Shown: positions 1 through 9,816 of the stretch, one piece after another | Layout of the letters: every line of letters begins with the position of its first letter | Numbering within the stretch: the stretch's first letter is position 1 | NCBI GenBank assembly: GCA_017551165.1 | Contig: JAFZMO010000157.1 | Span: 36,704 to 100,703, forward strand | Length of the DNA: 64,000 bases | Origin: Lachnospiraceae bacterium | Lineage (GTDB): Bacteria; Bacillota; Clostridia; Lachnospirales; Lachnospiraceae | Direction of reading: 5' to 3' | Position numbers and translations under genes: made by a program | The notes under the pieces: model-generated | The model's input: only the letters and a program-made list of their open reading frames with translations | Database searches by the model: none | What the model was told of the DNA's origin: nothing

Positions 1-1
1 G

Positions 2-619
2 GGCGGCCCCGATGTGAACAACAACTCGAAGCTGAAGGATGTTGTCGCAAAGGCCAAGGCCAACAACATGCCCAACGATACGATCGAGCGCAGCATCAAG
101 AAGGCTGCCGGCGATGCGAACTCCGTGAACTACGAGTTCGTTTCGTACGAGGGATACGGCCCGAAGGGTACCGCGATCATCGTGGATGCGCTCACGGACA
201 ACAAGAACCGTACCGCAGCCAACGTTCGCTCGGCGTTCACGAAGGGTCAGGGCAGCGTCGGTCCGATGGGCTGCGTGTCGTACATGTTCGATGAGAAGGG
301 TCAGATCATCATCGACAAGGAAGACTTCGACATGGATCCCGATGAGCTGATGATGCTCGCACTCGACGCGGGAGCAGAGGATTTTGCGGACGAGGAGGAC
401 TCGTACGAGATCATCACCGCACCGGATGACTTCTCCGCAGTGCGCGAGGCGCTCGAGGCGGCCGGCGTGCCGATGATCGAGGCGGAGGTCACGAAGATCC
501 CGCAGACGTATGTCGACCTCACGGATGAGACCGATATCAAGCTGATCACCCGCATCATCGACCTTCTCGAGGAGGACGATGACGTTCAGGAAGTTTACAC
601 GAACTGGAGTGATCAATAG
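2..619 (+). CDS. yebC: YebC/PmpR family protein (5' truncated)
   Basis: This is the C-terminal part of a YebC/PmpR-family protein, a conserved cytoplasmic DNA-binding or translation-related regulator. The frame is open to the window edge: the residues before the apparent GTG at 14 read GGPD, which continues the family motif GGPD..N..L, so that GTG is not the start. About 205 of the usual 240 residues are visible. The family pattern [18 protein letters not shown] follows, then a middle part with [12 protein letters not shown]. The C-terminal third is acidic, as in relatives. The stop lies inside an inverted repeat (612-642). Family assignment is firm; the molecular role is not settled by sequence. 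Confidence 0.93.
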   Translation, partial: GGPDVNNNSKLKDVVAKAKANNMPNDTIERSIKKAAGDANSVNYEFVSYEGYGPKGTAIIVDALTDNKNRTAANVRSAFTKGQGSVGPMGCVSYMFDEKGQIIIDKEDFDMDPDELMMLALDAGAEDFADEEDSYEIITAPDDFSAVREALEAAGVPMIEAEVTKIPQTYVDLTDETDIKLITRIIDLLEEDDDVQEVYTNWSDQ

Positions 620-734
620 CGAACAAAATGTTCGCTATTGATACGATTATCGCAGGATCGCGCAGCGGTAATTTGCTTGCTTTGCAAGCGCGCGATCCGC
701 GGCGCAGAACGCGAGCGTTCTGCGATCATATGAT
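612..734. repeat. nested-hairpin intergenic element between yebC and recN
   Basis: Almost the whole 150-base gap folds into inverted repeats. Perfect 14-bp arms at 612-625 and 629-642 (3-base loop) overlap the yebC stop. Arms 655-663/690-698 enclose a second small hairpin, 675-680/684-689. Arms 703-712/715-724 form a third hairpin with a 2-base gap. An outer pair, 649-655/720-726, closes over the second and third, giving a branched structure. A self-complementary 10-mer lies at 725-734. The first hairpin contains CGAAC and GTTCG, but 5 bases apart rather than the 4 of a Gram-positive LexA box. No T-run follows, so this is not a standard terminator. Confidence 0.7.
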
Positions 735-772
735 TAGCATGCTTTATCCCCCGGAGAAAGGGAAAGGATTAT

Positions 773-2452
773 ATGCTGTCTGAATTACACGTAAAGAATT
801 TTGCGATCCTCGACGAGGTTTCGGTCGAGTTCGGCGCGGGACTCAACGTCCTCACCGGCGAGACCGGAGCCGGTAAATCGCTCCTGCTCGGGTCGGTCAA
901 CGCCGCTCTGGGCGGGAAGGTTTCGAAGGATTTCCTCGGCTCGAACGGGGACTATGCGCTCGCGGAGCTGTTGTTTGACAACGACGAGTGCGTGCGGGAC
1001 CTGCTCGAGCAGTATGAGCTCCCGACGTCGGACATGCTCGTGATCTCGCGCCGTATCACCGACACGGGGCGGAGCGTGAGCCGCATCAACGGCGAGACGG
1101 TCAGCACGGCGATCGTGAAGGAGGTGGCTTCGCGCCTCTTCGACGTTCACGGTCAGCACGACCATCAGAACCTGTTGTACCCGGCCAAGCAGCTCGCTCT
1201 TCTGGACCGCTACGCCGGCGCGGAGGCGTTGGCAGTGGCTGCGGAAGTGCGGTCGCTGGCACGGGAGTACAAGACGGCCGTCCGCGAGCTCACGGAGGCG
1301 CAGGAGCGCGGTGCGGCGAGAGCGAGAGAGCTCGCGATGGCGCAGTATGAGTACGATGAGATCATCGCCGCAAGGCTTGTACCCGGCGAGGACGAGATCG
1401 CCGAGGAGCGGTTCCGCGTTCTCTCGAACCGGGAGAAGCTGACGGAAGCATGCGCGGAGGCGGATTCCCTTCTCTCAACGGACGCAGCCTCGGTCACGGC
1501 GGGCATCGGCAAGGCGCTACGGAAGCTCTCGAAGGCTTCCTCGCTCGATCCGAAGCTCGAGGCGATCTACGAGGAACTCCGTCTGGCGGAGGAGCAGGTG
1601 GATGACATTGCGGCAAGGCTTTCGGACTACCTCTCGGAGATCACCGGGACGGAGGCGGAGCTTGCCGAGGTCGGCGAGAGACTCGACGTCATCAACCGCC
1701 TGAAGTCCAAGTACGGACGCACCATAGAAGCGATCCTCGCATACGCCGAGGAGGCGGAGCGGACGATCGCAAAGCTCTCGGATTTCGAGGGGTATGTCGC
1801 TTCCCTCACCGCGAAGGTGAAGGAGTCGGAGCAGAAGCTCCGTACAGAAGCGGCGAAGCTCACGAAGCTTCGCAGGAGCGCTGCGGAGGATCTCTCCGCC
1901 AAGGTGCGCGCGGCACTGTCGGAGCTCAATTTCCTGAATTCCGAGTTTACGGTCGAGTTCCGTGAGCTCGCAGAGCCCGGGGAGACGGGCGCCGAGGAGG
2001 CGGAGTTCATGATTTCCGCGAACCCCGGGGAGCCGCTTCGTCCCCTTGCGAAGATCGCGAGCGGCGGCGAGCTGTCCCGCGTGATGCTTGCCCTGAAGAC
2101 GGCGAGCGCGGGGAAGGACGAGATCGAGACCTTATTTTTCGACGAGATCGATGCCGGGATCAGCGGGCGCACCGCGCAGAAGGTGGCGGAGAAGCTCGCA
2201 CAGATCGCGCAGTCGAAGCAGGTGATCTGCATCACGCATCTGCCGCAGATCGCGGCGATGGCGGACTGCCACTTTGAGATCACAAAACAGGCCGAGGACG
2301 GGAAGACGCGCACGACACTTGCGAAGCTCACGGAGGACGAGGTTCCGAGGGAGCTTGCGAGAATGCTCGGCGGCGCGGAGATCACCGAGTCCGTCATGGC
2401 CAACGCGAAGGAGATGCGGGAGCTGGCGCGACAGCGCAGAAACCTCGCATGA
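773..2452 (+). CDS. recN: DNA repair protein RecN
   Basis: SMC-like ATPase that acts at double-strand breaks during recombinational repair. Length (559 aa) is typical. Walker A is GETGAGKS at residues 29-36. A long charged, coiled-coil-forming middle section follows. The C-terminal ATPase half has SGGELSRV (ABC signature), then FFDEIDAGISGRTA (Walker B/D-loop) and CITHLPQIA. A GGGAAAGGA Shine-Dalgarno lies about 7 bases before the ATG. recN is under LexA control in many bacteria, but no canonical N4 LexA box was found in the 150 bases upstream, only off-spacing inverted repeats in the hairpin element. Confidence 0.97.
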   Translation: MLSELHVKNFAILDEVSVEFGAGLNVLTGETGAGKSLLLGSVNAALGGKVSKDFLGSNGDYALAELLFDNDECVRDLLEQYELPTSDMLVISRRITDTGRSVSRINGETVSTAIVKEVASRLFDVHGQHDHQNLLYPAKQLALLDRYAGAEALAVAAEVRSLAREYKTAVRELTEAQERGAARARELAMAQYEYDEIIAARLVPGEDEIAEERFRVLSNREKLTEACAEADSLLSTDAASVTAGIGKALRKLSKASSLDPKLEAIYEELRLAEEQVDDIAARLSDYLSEITGTEAELAEVGERLDVINRLKSKYGRTIEAILAYAEEAERTIAKLSDFEGYVASLTAKVKESEQKLRTEAAKLTKLRRSAAEDLSAKVRAALSELNFLNSEFTVEFRELAEPGETGAEEAEFMISANPGEPLRPLAKIASGGELSRVMLALKTASAGKDEIETLFFDEIDAGISGRTAQKVAEKLAQIAQSKQVICITHLPQIAAMADCHFEITKQAEDGKTRTTLAKLTEDEVPRELARMLGGAEITESVMANAKEMRELARQRRNLA

Positions 2453-2524
2453 TCGCGGTATAACACGGTTAAAAACTTGCCATATAGCGAGAAACAAATA
2501 AGAAACAATGCTTGGAGGCTTGGT

Positions 2525-3961
2525 ATGAAGAAGATTTTGTTTGCGGCTTCGGAATGTGTACCGTTTATCAAGACGGGCGGTTTGGCGGATGTTGTCGGAT
2601 CGCTTCCGAAGTACATCAACAAGGATGAGTTTGACGTTCGCGTGATCCTGCCGAAGTACATGGCGATCCCGCAGAAGTACAAGGATCAGATGGAGTTCAT
2701 CACGAACTTCACCGTGGATCTGTCGTGGAGAACACAGTACGTCGGCCTGTTCCGCACGGTATACGAGGGCGTGACGTTCTACTTCATCGACAATGAGTTT
2801 TATTTTGCGGGCAATCATCCGTACGGCTATATCCACGAGGATATCGAGAAGTTCGCCTTCTTCTGCAAGGCGGTCCTCTCGGCGCTGCCGACGCTCGATT
2901 TCCGCCCGGACATCATTCACTGCCACGACTGGCAGACCGGTCTGATCCCCGTCATGCTGCATGACCGCTTCCAGGACAACGAGTTCTTCCGCGGCATCAA
3001 GACGATCATGACGATCCACAACCTGAAGTTCCAGGGCATCTGGGACAAGAAGGCGGTGATGGACATCACCGGGCTCTCGGAGTATTATTTTTCGCCCGAC
3101 AAGCTCGAGGCGTACGGCGACGCGAACTACTTAAAGGGCGGTCTCGTGTATGCCGACCGCATCACGACGGTCAGCAACTCGTACGCGAACGAGATCAAGA
3201 CGCAGTTCTACGGCGAGGGTCTCGACGGCCTTCTCAACGCGCGCAGCAACTGCCTCACGGGTATCGTCAACGGTATCGATTACAAGGAGTATGATCCGGC
3301 GACCGATCCGCTGATCTACAACAACTACGACGCGATCACGTTCCGCAAGGAGAAGAGCAAGAACAAGCGCGCTCTCCAGCAGGAACTCGGTCTCGATGTG
3401 AACGAAAAGATCTTCATGATGGGCGTTGTGTCCCGTCTGACGGACCAGAAGGGCTTCGACCTGATCGACTATGTGATCGAGGAGCTCTGCGCGGAGGACA
3501 CGCAGTTTGTCATCCTCGGCACGGGCGACCCGAAGTACGAGAATCTGTTCCGCCACTACGAGTGGAAGTACAAAAACCGCGTCTCGGCGAGCATTTACTA
3601 CAACAACGAGCGCTCTCACCGCATCTACGCGGCGTGCGACGCGTTCCTGATGCCCTCGCTGTTTGAGCCCTGCGGACTCTCGCAGCTGATGGCGCTTCGC
3701 TACGGCACGGTGCCGATCGTGCGCGAGACCGGCGGCCTTCGCGACACGGTGGAGCCGTACAACCAGTACGAGAACCGCGGAACCGGCTTCGGCTTCTGCA
3801 ACTACAACGCGCACGAGATGCTTAATACGGTGCGCTACGCCAAGAGCGTGTACTACGATCATCGCCGCGAGTGGAACAAGATTGTCGACCGCGGTATGGC
3901 GATGGATTTCTCGTGGACGAACTCGGCGAAGCAGTATGAGGATCTTTACAGATACATTTAA
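2525..3961 (+). CDS. glgA: glycogen synthase (ADP-glucose)
   Basis: GT5 glycosyltransferase that extends alpha-1,4-glucan from ADP-glucose. The N-terminal motif KTGGLADVVGSLP binds ADP-glucose. The C-terminal GT-B half carries SRLTDQKGFDL and the E-containing motif SLFEPCGLSQL. The open frame runs upstream to 2477, but ATG 2525 is preceded by GGAGG at 2514-2518 and begins MKKILFAASECVPF, the normal GlgA start. This gives 478 aa, the family length. No other glycogen gene is in the window; the gene sits alone between a DNA repair gene and murein genes, so it is probably its own unit. Promoter not clear. Confidence 0.96.
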   Translation: MKKILFAASECVPFIKTGGLADVVGSLPKYINKDEFDVRVILPKYMAIPQKYKDQMEFITNFTVDLSWRTQYVGLFRTVYEGVTFYFIDNEFYFAGNHPYGYIHEDIEKFAFFCKAVLSALPTLDFRPDIIHCHDWQTGLIPVMLHDRFQDNEFFRGIKTIMTIHNLKFQGIWDKKAVMDITGLSEYYFSPDKLEAYGDANYLKGGLVYADRITTVSNSYANEIKTQFYGEGLDGLLNARSNCLTGIVNGIDYKEYDPATDPLIYNNYDAITFRKEKSKNKRALQQELGLDVNEKIFMMGVVSRLTDQKGFDLIDYVIEELCAEDTQFVILGTGDPKYENLFRHYEWKYKNRVSASIYYNNERSHRIYAACDAFLMPSLFEPCGLSQLMALRYGTVPIVRETGGLRDTVEPYNQYENRGTGFGFCNYNAHEMLNTVRYAKSVYYDHRREWNKIVDRGMAMDFSWTNSAKQYEDLYRYI

Positions 3962-3990
3962 CGAGCTTAGATTCGGATAGTCCACAGGCG

Positions 3991-4017
3991 TCCCACAGCA
4001 TCGGTGTTGTGGGATTT
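3991..4017 (+). terminator. weak hairpin after glgA
   Basis: Seven-base arms at 3991-3997 (TCCCACA) and 4008-4014 (TGTGGGA) with a 10-base loop, followed by only three T residues. Its position 30 bases after the glgA stop suggests a weak terminator. A further hairpin (GACCGCG/CGCGGTC) lies at 4033-4050, just before the murE Shine-Dalgarno, and could affect murE translation. Confidence 0.4.
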
Positions 4018-4065
4018 GCCAATTTATAAAGGGACCGCGACAGCGCGGTCGGGCGGAGGCATGGG

Positions 4066-5544
4066 ATGCAAAACAGAATGAATCTCGGGGATCTTTTGGC
4101 GGAAATCCCGCATTCGATCCTGCAGGGAAGCGAAGATATCGAGGTGAGCGGAGTCGCATTTGACACGCGGAAAATTCTCGGCGGCGAGGTGTTCGTGTGC
4201 ATCGTCGGCACGCAGGTCGACGGACATGACTTCATCGCGCAGGCGGCGGAGAAGGGAGCGGCGGCAGTCGTTGTCACGAGGGACGTCACGGCGCCCGAGG
4301 GCGTCACGGTGGTGCGCGTCGAGGACGACCGCAAGGCACTCTCGCTGCTGGCGTGCGACTGGTACGGCAACCCCTCGCGGTCACTGACGACCATCGGCAT
4401 CACCGGCACGAAGGGAAAGACGACGACCGCGTACATGATCTACAACATGCTCAACGGCGCGGGAATCCCGTGCGGCTTGATCGGTACGGTGGAGATCATC
4501 ATCGGGGATGAGCACATTCCCGCGACGCACTCCACACCGGAGTCGCTGCTGGTGCAGGAGTACATGGCGCGCATGCGCGACGCAGGCCTCAAGGCGGTCG
4601 TGATGGAGGTTTCCTCGCAGGGCCTGAAGATGGACCGCGTCTACGGCATTCGCTATGATTTCGGACTCTTCACGAACCTCGAGCCCGACCACATCGGCGG
4701 CAACGAGCACCCGACGTTCGAGGACTACCGCGACTGCAAGAAGAAGCTCTTCACGATGTGCCGGAAGGGCATCTTCAACGCGGACGATTCGCACTGTGCG
4801 GAGATGATGGACGGCTGCACCTGCGAGGCGATCACGTTCGGCGCCTCCGAGGGGTGCGACTACCGCATGACGGACACACAGCTGATCAACGAGCCCGGGC
4901 GGAAGGGCGTTTCCTACCGCGTGACCGGAAGAGAGGACCTCTCGGTGGAGACGGAGATCCCGGGACGTTTTACGATGTACAACTCGCTCGCGGCACTCGT
5001 CGTCGGATGCGAGATGAACCTTCCGCGCGAGACGATGCTCAACGCGCTTTCGAAGGTCCGTGTGCGCGGCCGCGTGGAGAGCGTTCCGGTTTCGGACCGC
5101 TTCACGGTGCTACTCGATTACGCGCACAACGGCATGTCCCTTCGGAGCCTTCTCTCGACGCTTCGCGAGTACAATCCGAAGCGCCTGGTGTGCATGTTCG
5201 GCTGCGGCGGAAACCGTGCGAAGGATCGCCGCTACGACATGGGCGAGATCTCGTCGAAGATGGCGGACCTCACGGTCGTAACCTCGGACAACCCCCGTTT
5301 TGAGGAGCCCGAGGACATCATTGCGGACATCCTCATCGGCGTGAAGAAGGGCCCCGGCAAGTACGTGACGGTGCCCGACCGGCGCGAGGCGATCGCGTAT
5401 GTATTGGCGCACGCCGAGGACGGTGATTGCGTCGTGATCGCGGGCAAGGGCCACGAGGACTACCAGGAGATCCGCGGCGTCAAGCATCACATGGACGACC
5501 GCGAGATGATCCTCGAGGAGGCCGCGAGACTCGGACTGAAGTAG
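4066..5544 (+). CDS. murE: UDP-MurNAc-tripeptide synthetase MurE
   Basis: Cytoplasmic ATP-dependent ligase that adds the third stem residue to UDP-MurNAc-L-Ala-D-Glu. The ATP loop is GTKGKTTT around residues 114-121. The specificity motif is DNPR at residues 408-411, which in this family marks meso-diaminopimelate rather than lysine enzymes. GKGHEDYQ near the C terminus is also typical. GGAGG at 4055-4059 supports ATG 4066; an ATG at 4061 is out of frame. Length 492 aa is normal. It is followed 40 bases later by murF, so the pair forms a precursor mini-operon outside the division cluster. Confidence 0.97.
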   Translation: MQNRMNLGDLLAEIPHSILQGSEDIEVSGVAFDTRKILGGEVFVCIVGTQVDGHDFIAQAAEKGAAAVVVTRDVTAPEGVTVVRVEDDRKALSLLACDWYGNPSRSLTTIGITGTKGKTTTAYMIYNMLNGAGIPCGLIGTVEIIIGDEHIPATHSTPESLLVQEYMARMRDAGLKAVVMEVSSQGLKMDRVYGIRYDFGLFTNLEPDHIGGNEHPTFEDYRDCKKKLFTMCRKGIFNADDSHCAEMMDGCTCEAITFGASEGCDYRMTDTQLINEPGRKGVSYRVTGREDLSVETEIPGRFTMYNSLAALVVGCEMNLPRETMLNALSKVRVRGRVESVPVSDRFTVLLDYAHNGMSLRSLLSTLREYNPKRLVCMFGCGGNRAKDRRYDMGEISSKMADLTVVTSDNPRFEEPEDIIADILIGVKKGPGKYVTVPDRREAIAYVLAHAEDGDCVVIAGKGHEDYQEIRGVKHHMDDREMILEEAARLGLK

Positions 5545-5584
5545 GACCATTTTACGGAAAATAACCGAAAGAAGGACGGTACGG

Positions 5585-7039
5585 ATGACTTATACGGTGA
5601 GCGAGATTGCGGAGGGAATGGGCGCAAGGATCCTGTGCGGAGACCCGGACAGGATCGTCGGAAAGTATTCCTTTTCCTCCAAGGAGGGCGACGCGGACAC
5701 GATGTTCGTCCCGATGAAGGGCGAGCGTGTCGACGCGCATGATTTCATCGCGGATGCGTACGCGGGCGGAATGCGCGTGACGACGACGGAGCGCGGCGAG
5801 ATCGTGCCCGGGACCGAGGGAATGACCTACCTTGCGGTCGACGATGCGAGGGAAGCGTGGCAGCGGCTCGGCGCTTTCTTTCGGACGAAGCACGCGGGCG
5901 TGCCGATGATCGCGATCACCGGAAGCGTGGGCAAGACGACGACGAAGGAGCTGACGGCGCTTGCGCTGTCGCCGGCCGGCAATGTGCTGAAGACGTTCGG
6001 CAACCGCAACGGACAGCTCGGTGTGCCGCAGATGATGGCAGAGCTTTCGGACGACACGGACTGCGCGGTCATCGAGATGGGCATGAGTCTTCCCGGGGAG
6101 ATGGGGCGTATCGCGGAGGTCGCGATGCCGGACCATGCGGCCATCACGAACATCGGACTCTCGCACATCGGAAACCTCGGTTCGCAGGAGGGGATCCGCC
6201 GTGAGAAACTGTCGATCGTCAACCGCCTTCGCGAGGGCGGAACGCTGTTCATTAACGGCGATGATCCGCTGCTTCGCGTGCTGTGTCCGGACTGTCCGGA
6301 GTACAAGGGACCGGACGATATTTTGATGTATGACAAGACGCGGGAGCGCATGCAGAGTCTCACGGTTGTCGCATACGGAGCAGAAGCGTGGTGCCGCTAC
6401 CGCTACGCTGCGGAGCAGCTCGGCGAGGAGAGTGCCCGCTTTGTATTTGAGGGACCGAACGGATCGCAGGAGGTGTCGCTCGCGGTGACCGGTCACCACA
6501 ACGTGTCGAACGCGACGCTCGCGATCGCGGTTGCGGAGACGTTCGGCGTCGATATGGACAAGGCCGCGGAGGCGCTTTCGACGTACCGGCCGATCTCGAT
6601 GCGGGGCGGTCGGGAAATGCTGCCCGGCAACATTTTGCTCATCGACGACACGTACAACGCGAGCCCCGACTCGATGCGGAGCGGACTCGATGTGCTGTGT
6701 GCCGCGAAGGCGGAGCGCCACATCGCGATGCTGGCGGACATGTTTGAAATGGGCGACCACGCGGAGGAGGGACACCGCCGCGTCGGGCGCGATGTCGCGG
6801 AGCGGCCGGTCGACGTTCTGATCACGGTCGGCGAGCTGTCGGAGGCGATCGCGGACGAGGCGCGGAAGCGCTGCGAGGAGCTGGGAGAGACGAAGATGAT
6901 CCGCAGCGTACGGACGAGAGAGGAAGGCAGGGACTGCCTGCTCGGCCTGCTGCGTGAGGGGGACGCCGTGCTGCTGAAGGGCTCGCGCGGCATGAAGCTT
7001 GACGAGGTCGCGGATGCGCTTCGCAAGCGTGAGGGGTAA
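5585..7039 (+). CDS. murF: UDP-MurNAc-tripeptide:D-Ala-D-Ala ligase MurF
   Basis: Adds the D-Ala-D-Ala dipeptide to complete the UDP-MurNAc-pentapeptide in the cytoplasm. The Mur ligase P-loop GSVGKTTTKE lies around residues 117-126. Typical motifs follow: NGQLGVP, EMGMSLPGEM, TNIGLSHIG and LIDDTYNASPDS. The last fits MurF rather than MurC, MurD or MurE. Start ATG 5585 follows AAGGAC. Length (484 aa) is slightly above the usual 450-460. priA follows after 17 bases. Confidence 0.96.
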   Translation: MTYTVSEIAEGMGARILCGDPDRIVGKYSFSSKEGDADTMFVPMKGERVDAHDFIADAYAGGMRVTTTERGEIVPGTEGMTYLAVDDAREAWQRLGAFFRTKHAGVPMIAITGSVGKTTTKELTALALSPAGNVLKTFGNRNGQLGVPQMMAELSDDTDCAVIEMGMSLPGEMGRIAEVAMPDHAAITNIGLSHIGNLGSQEGIRREKLSIVNRLREGGTLFINGDDPLLRVLCPDCPEYKGPDDILMYDKTRERMQSLTVVAYGAEAWCRYRYAAEQLGEESARFVFEGPNGSQEVSLAVTGHHNVSNATLAIAVAETFGVDMDKAAEALSTYRPISMRGGREMLPGNILLIDDTYNASPDSMRSGLDVLCAAKAERHIAMLADMFEMGDHAEEGHRRVGRDVAERPVDVLITVGELSEAIADEARKRCEELGETKMIRSVRTREEGRDCLLGLLREGDAVLLKGSRGMKLDEVADALRKREG

Positions 7040-7056
7040 CCCTGTAGGAGTTGTTT

Positions 7057-9255
7057 ATGGCTGCATATGCGGACATTATCATAGATATTGCTGCGCCGGT
7101 TCTGGATCGGACGTTTCAGTACGAGATCCCGCCGCAACTGCGGGAGCGAGCGACCGTCGGGGCACCGGTTCTGGTGCCGTTTGCGACGGCGAAGAAGCCG
7201 CGCCGCGGATACATCGTCGGGCTCTCGGATGAGGCGAAGATCGATGCATCGCGCATCCGGCCCATCGAGGACATCCCCGAGCGTGACCTGACGATCGAGG
7301 ACTCGTTGGTCGAGCTTGCATACCGCATCAAGCGCCGTTACGGCGGATCGCTGTACGATGCGCTGCGCACGGTCATCCCGTCACGGCAGAAGATCGCGGC
7401 GGTGCCAAAGCGCAAGGTGCGCCGCGCGATGTCGCTCGAGGCTCTCGAGTCGCTGATCGCGCAGCTGCCCAAGAGGGAGACCGCGAAGCTGCGGCTCTAC
7501 AGCGCGCTCGCGGAGACGGAGGAGATCCCGTACGAGCTTGTGACCGGCAAACTGAAGATCACCAAGGCGGCGCTTACGAAAGCGCAGGACGAGGGCATCC
7601 TCACGGTCGCAGAGCTTGACGATGACGAGAACGAGCCCGGCGCAGGCCTCACGGTCACGCTCAACGACGAGCAGATCGCGGCCGCGGACACGGTTGCGGA
7701 AAGCCTTGAAAACGGCGGGGTGTTCGTGCTTCACGGTATCACCGGAAGCGGCAAGACGGAAGTGTATTTGCGCGTGATCGAGCAGGCGCTCGCGCAGGGG
7801 AAGCAGGTGATCGTGCTGATCCCCGAGATCGCGCTCACCTATCAGACAGTGTTGCGGTTCTACCGCTGCTTCGGCGACCGCGTCGCGTTCGTGCATTCGA
7901 AAATGCCGGCCGGCGAGCGCTACCGCATGCGGGAGCGGGCGAGAGATGGCAAGATCTCCATCATGATCGGACCGCGCTCCGCATTGTTCACACCGTTCCC
8001 GAACCTCGGGCTGATCATCGTGGACGAGGAGCATGAGACGTCGTACCGAAGCGAGCTCACGCCCCGGTACCACGCGGTGGAGGTTGCCGTGGAGCGGGCG
8101 CGCATGTGCGGCGCCACGGTTGTTCTCGGATCGGCCACGCCGTCTCTGGAGACGTATTACCGCTGTGAGCAGGGCGAGTACAGGCTGCTGTCGCTCACGA
8201 AGCGCGCGAAGGACGGAGCGGTGCTCCCGAGGACGGAGATCGTCGACCTGCGCGAGGAGCTGAAGGCAAAGAATTTTTCGGTCATCAGCCAGAGACTTCG
8301 CTCCGCGATCGAGGACCGGCTCGCGAAGCGCGAGCAGATCATGCTTTTTTTGAACCGCCGCGGGTACGCAGGGTTTGTGTCCTGCCGAAGCTGCGGTTAC
8401 ATCGCGCAGTGCCCGCACTGCGATATCTCACTGACTTACCACAACGACGGAACGCTTCGGTGCCATTACTGCGGCCACCGCGTTCCCTATAAGAAGACGT
8501 GCCCGGAGTGCGGCTCGCAGTATTTTCTGCCTTTCGGCAAGAGCGGCACGCAGAAGATTGAGGAGCTTGTTGAGAAGGAGTTTCCGAAGGCGCGCGTGCT
8601 TCGCATGGACGCCGACACGACGAAGGCAGCGGACGACTACGAGGCGATCCTCTCGGAGTTCGCGGAGGGCAAGGGCGACATCCTGATCGGCACGCAGATG
8701 ATCGTCAAGGGACACGATTTTCCGAATGTGACGCTGGTCGGAGCGCTTGCGGCAGACCTGTCGCTCGGTGTTGCGGACTACGCGTGTGCGGAGAGGACGT
8801 TCGACCTGCTGGCGCAGGCCGCGGGACGGGCCGGGCGCGACAAGATCCCCGGCGAGGTCATCATCCAGACCTACCGGCCGGACCACTACGCGATCACGGC
8901 GGCCGCCACGGCGGATTACCGGTCATTTTACGAGACCGAGATCCGATACCGGAGGTCCATCGGCTACCCGCCGGTACGGCACCTGCTGACGATCGTCGGC
9001 GGGCACCGCAGGGAGGCGACGCTCGAGAGCGCGATGGACGAGCTCGCGGCGCGGCTTCGTGAGGTTGCGGAGGCGGACGGAGCCGTGGTGATCGGACCGG
9101 CACCGCCGCAGTTACAGAAGAAAAATGATATGTATTTCCGGGTTCTGTACGTCAAGCACGGCGATTGCGAGACGCTCATCCGCGTGAAGGACGCGGCGGA
9201 ACAGTGGATGCACGAGGGGCACGGCGGCGTCGGCCTGACCTTCGATATGGATTGA
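7057..9255 (+). CDS. priA: primosomal replication restart helicase PriA
   Basis: 3'-5' helicase that reloads the replisome at stalled forks. Order of domains: N-terminal DNA-binding domain (YADIIIDIAAPVLDRTFQYEIP), Walker A GITGSGKTE, helicase box DEEH, and a zinc region with paired cysteines (CRSC, CPHC, CHYC, CPEC) that fits the two-zinc PriA fold. The C-terminal helicase lobe contains LIGTQMIVKGHDFPNV and AAGRAGR. ATG 7057 is chosen over the in-frame TTG at 7051 because GGAG at 7047-7050 is correctly spaced only for the ATG. Encodes 732 aa. Confidence 0.97.
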   Translation: MAAYADIIIDIAAPVLDRTFQYEIPPQLRERATVGAPVLVPFATAKKPRRGYIVGLSDEAKIDASRIRPIEDIPERDLTIEDSLVELAYRIKRRYGGSLYDALRTVIPSRQKIAAVPKRKVRRAMSLEALESLIAQLPKRETAKLRLYSALAETEEIPYELVTGKLKITKAALTKAQDEGILTVAELDDDENEPGAGLTVTLNDEQIAAADTVAESLENGGVFVLHGITGSGKTEVYLRVIEQALAQGKQVIVLIPEIALTYQTVLRFYRCFGDRVAFVHSKMPAGERYRMRERARDGKISIMIGPRSALFTPFPNLGLIIVDEEHETSYRSELTPRYHAVEVAVERARMCGATVVLGSATPSLETYYRCEQGEYRLLSLTKRAKDGAVLPRTEIVDLREELKAKNFSVISQRLRSAIEDRLAKREQIMLFLNRRGYAGFVSCRSCGYIAQCPHCDISLTYHNDGTLRCHYCGHRVPYKKTCPECGSQYFLPFGKSGTQKIEELVEKEFPKARVLRMDADTTKAADDYEAILSEFAEGKGDILIGTQMIVKGHDFPNVTLVGALAADLSLGVADYACAERTFDLLAQAAGRAGRDKIPGEVIIQTYRPDHYAITAAATADYRSFYETEIRYRRSIGYPPVRHLLTIVGGHRREATLESAMDELAARLREVAEADGAVVIGPAPPQLQKKNDMYFRVLYVKHGDCETLIRVKDAAEQWMHEGHGGVGLTFDMD

Positions 9256-9285
9256 CGGCGCAAATCTTGGGAGGGAGTACCGGAC

Positions 9286-9816
9286 ATGGCATTACGTAAC
9301 ATTCGAAAGCAGGGGGAGGAGATCCTCTCGAAGAGAGCGAAGGAGATCCGCGAGATCACGCCCCGCATTGAGGAGCTGGCGCAGGATATGCTCGAGACGA
9401 TGTACGACGCGGAGGGCGTCGGGCTTGCGGGACCGCAGGTCGGCATCTTAAAGCGCATCGTCGTCATCGACATCTCCGAGGAGCGCAACGACCCGATCAT
9501 CATGATCAACCCCGTGATCACCGAGAGCGAGGGAACCCAGACCGGCTGGGAGGGATGCCTGAGCGTCCCCGGCAAGAGCGGTCAGGTGACGCGCCCCGAG
9601 AAGGTGCGCGCAACGTTTATCGACATCGAGGGAAATGAGTGTGAGATCGAGGCGGAGGGTTTCTTAGCGCGCGCCGTGTGCCATGAGCTCGATCATCTCG
9701 ACGGACACCTGTACGTGGAGAAGGTGGAGGGCCGTCTGTACGACAACTCCGAGCTGCAGTCGGAGCAGGAGGAAGAGGACGACGAGCCCGCCGGAGACGG
9801 GGAGGTCAAAGCATGA
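9286..9816 (+). CDS. def: peptide deformylase
   Basis: Metallo-enzyme that removes the formyl group from nascent N-terminal fMet. All three signatures are present: GVGLAGPQVG, EGCLSVPG (metal-binding Cys) and HELDHLDG (the HExxH variant HELDH with metal-binding His and catalytic Glu). The 176 residues end in an acidic tail (EQEEEDDEPAG). The stop overlaps the fmt start by four bases (ATGA), which suggests translational coupling. def and fmt supply opposite steps, deformylation and formylation. Confidence 0.97.
   Translation: MALRNIRKQGEEILSKRAKEIREITPRIEELAQDMLETMYDAEGVGLAGPQVGILKRIVVIDISEERNDPIIMINPVITESEGTQTGWEGCLSVPGKSGQVTRPEKVRATFIDIEGNECEIEAEGFLARAVCHELDHLDGHLYVEKVEGRLYDNSELQSEQEEEDDEPAGDGEVKA

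Noticed and set aside
14-16. GTG as the start of yebC
   Set aside because: The frame continues upstream with residues (GGPD) that belong to the conserved YebC core, so the gene is cut by the window edge.
620-635. LexA box in front of recN
   Set aside because: The half sites CGAAC and GTTCG are separated by 5 bases instead of 4, and the site lies about 140 bases before recN. Kept only as part of the hairpin element.
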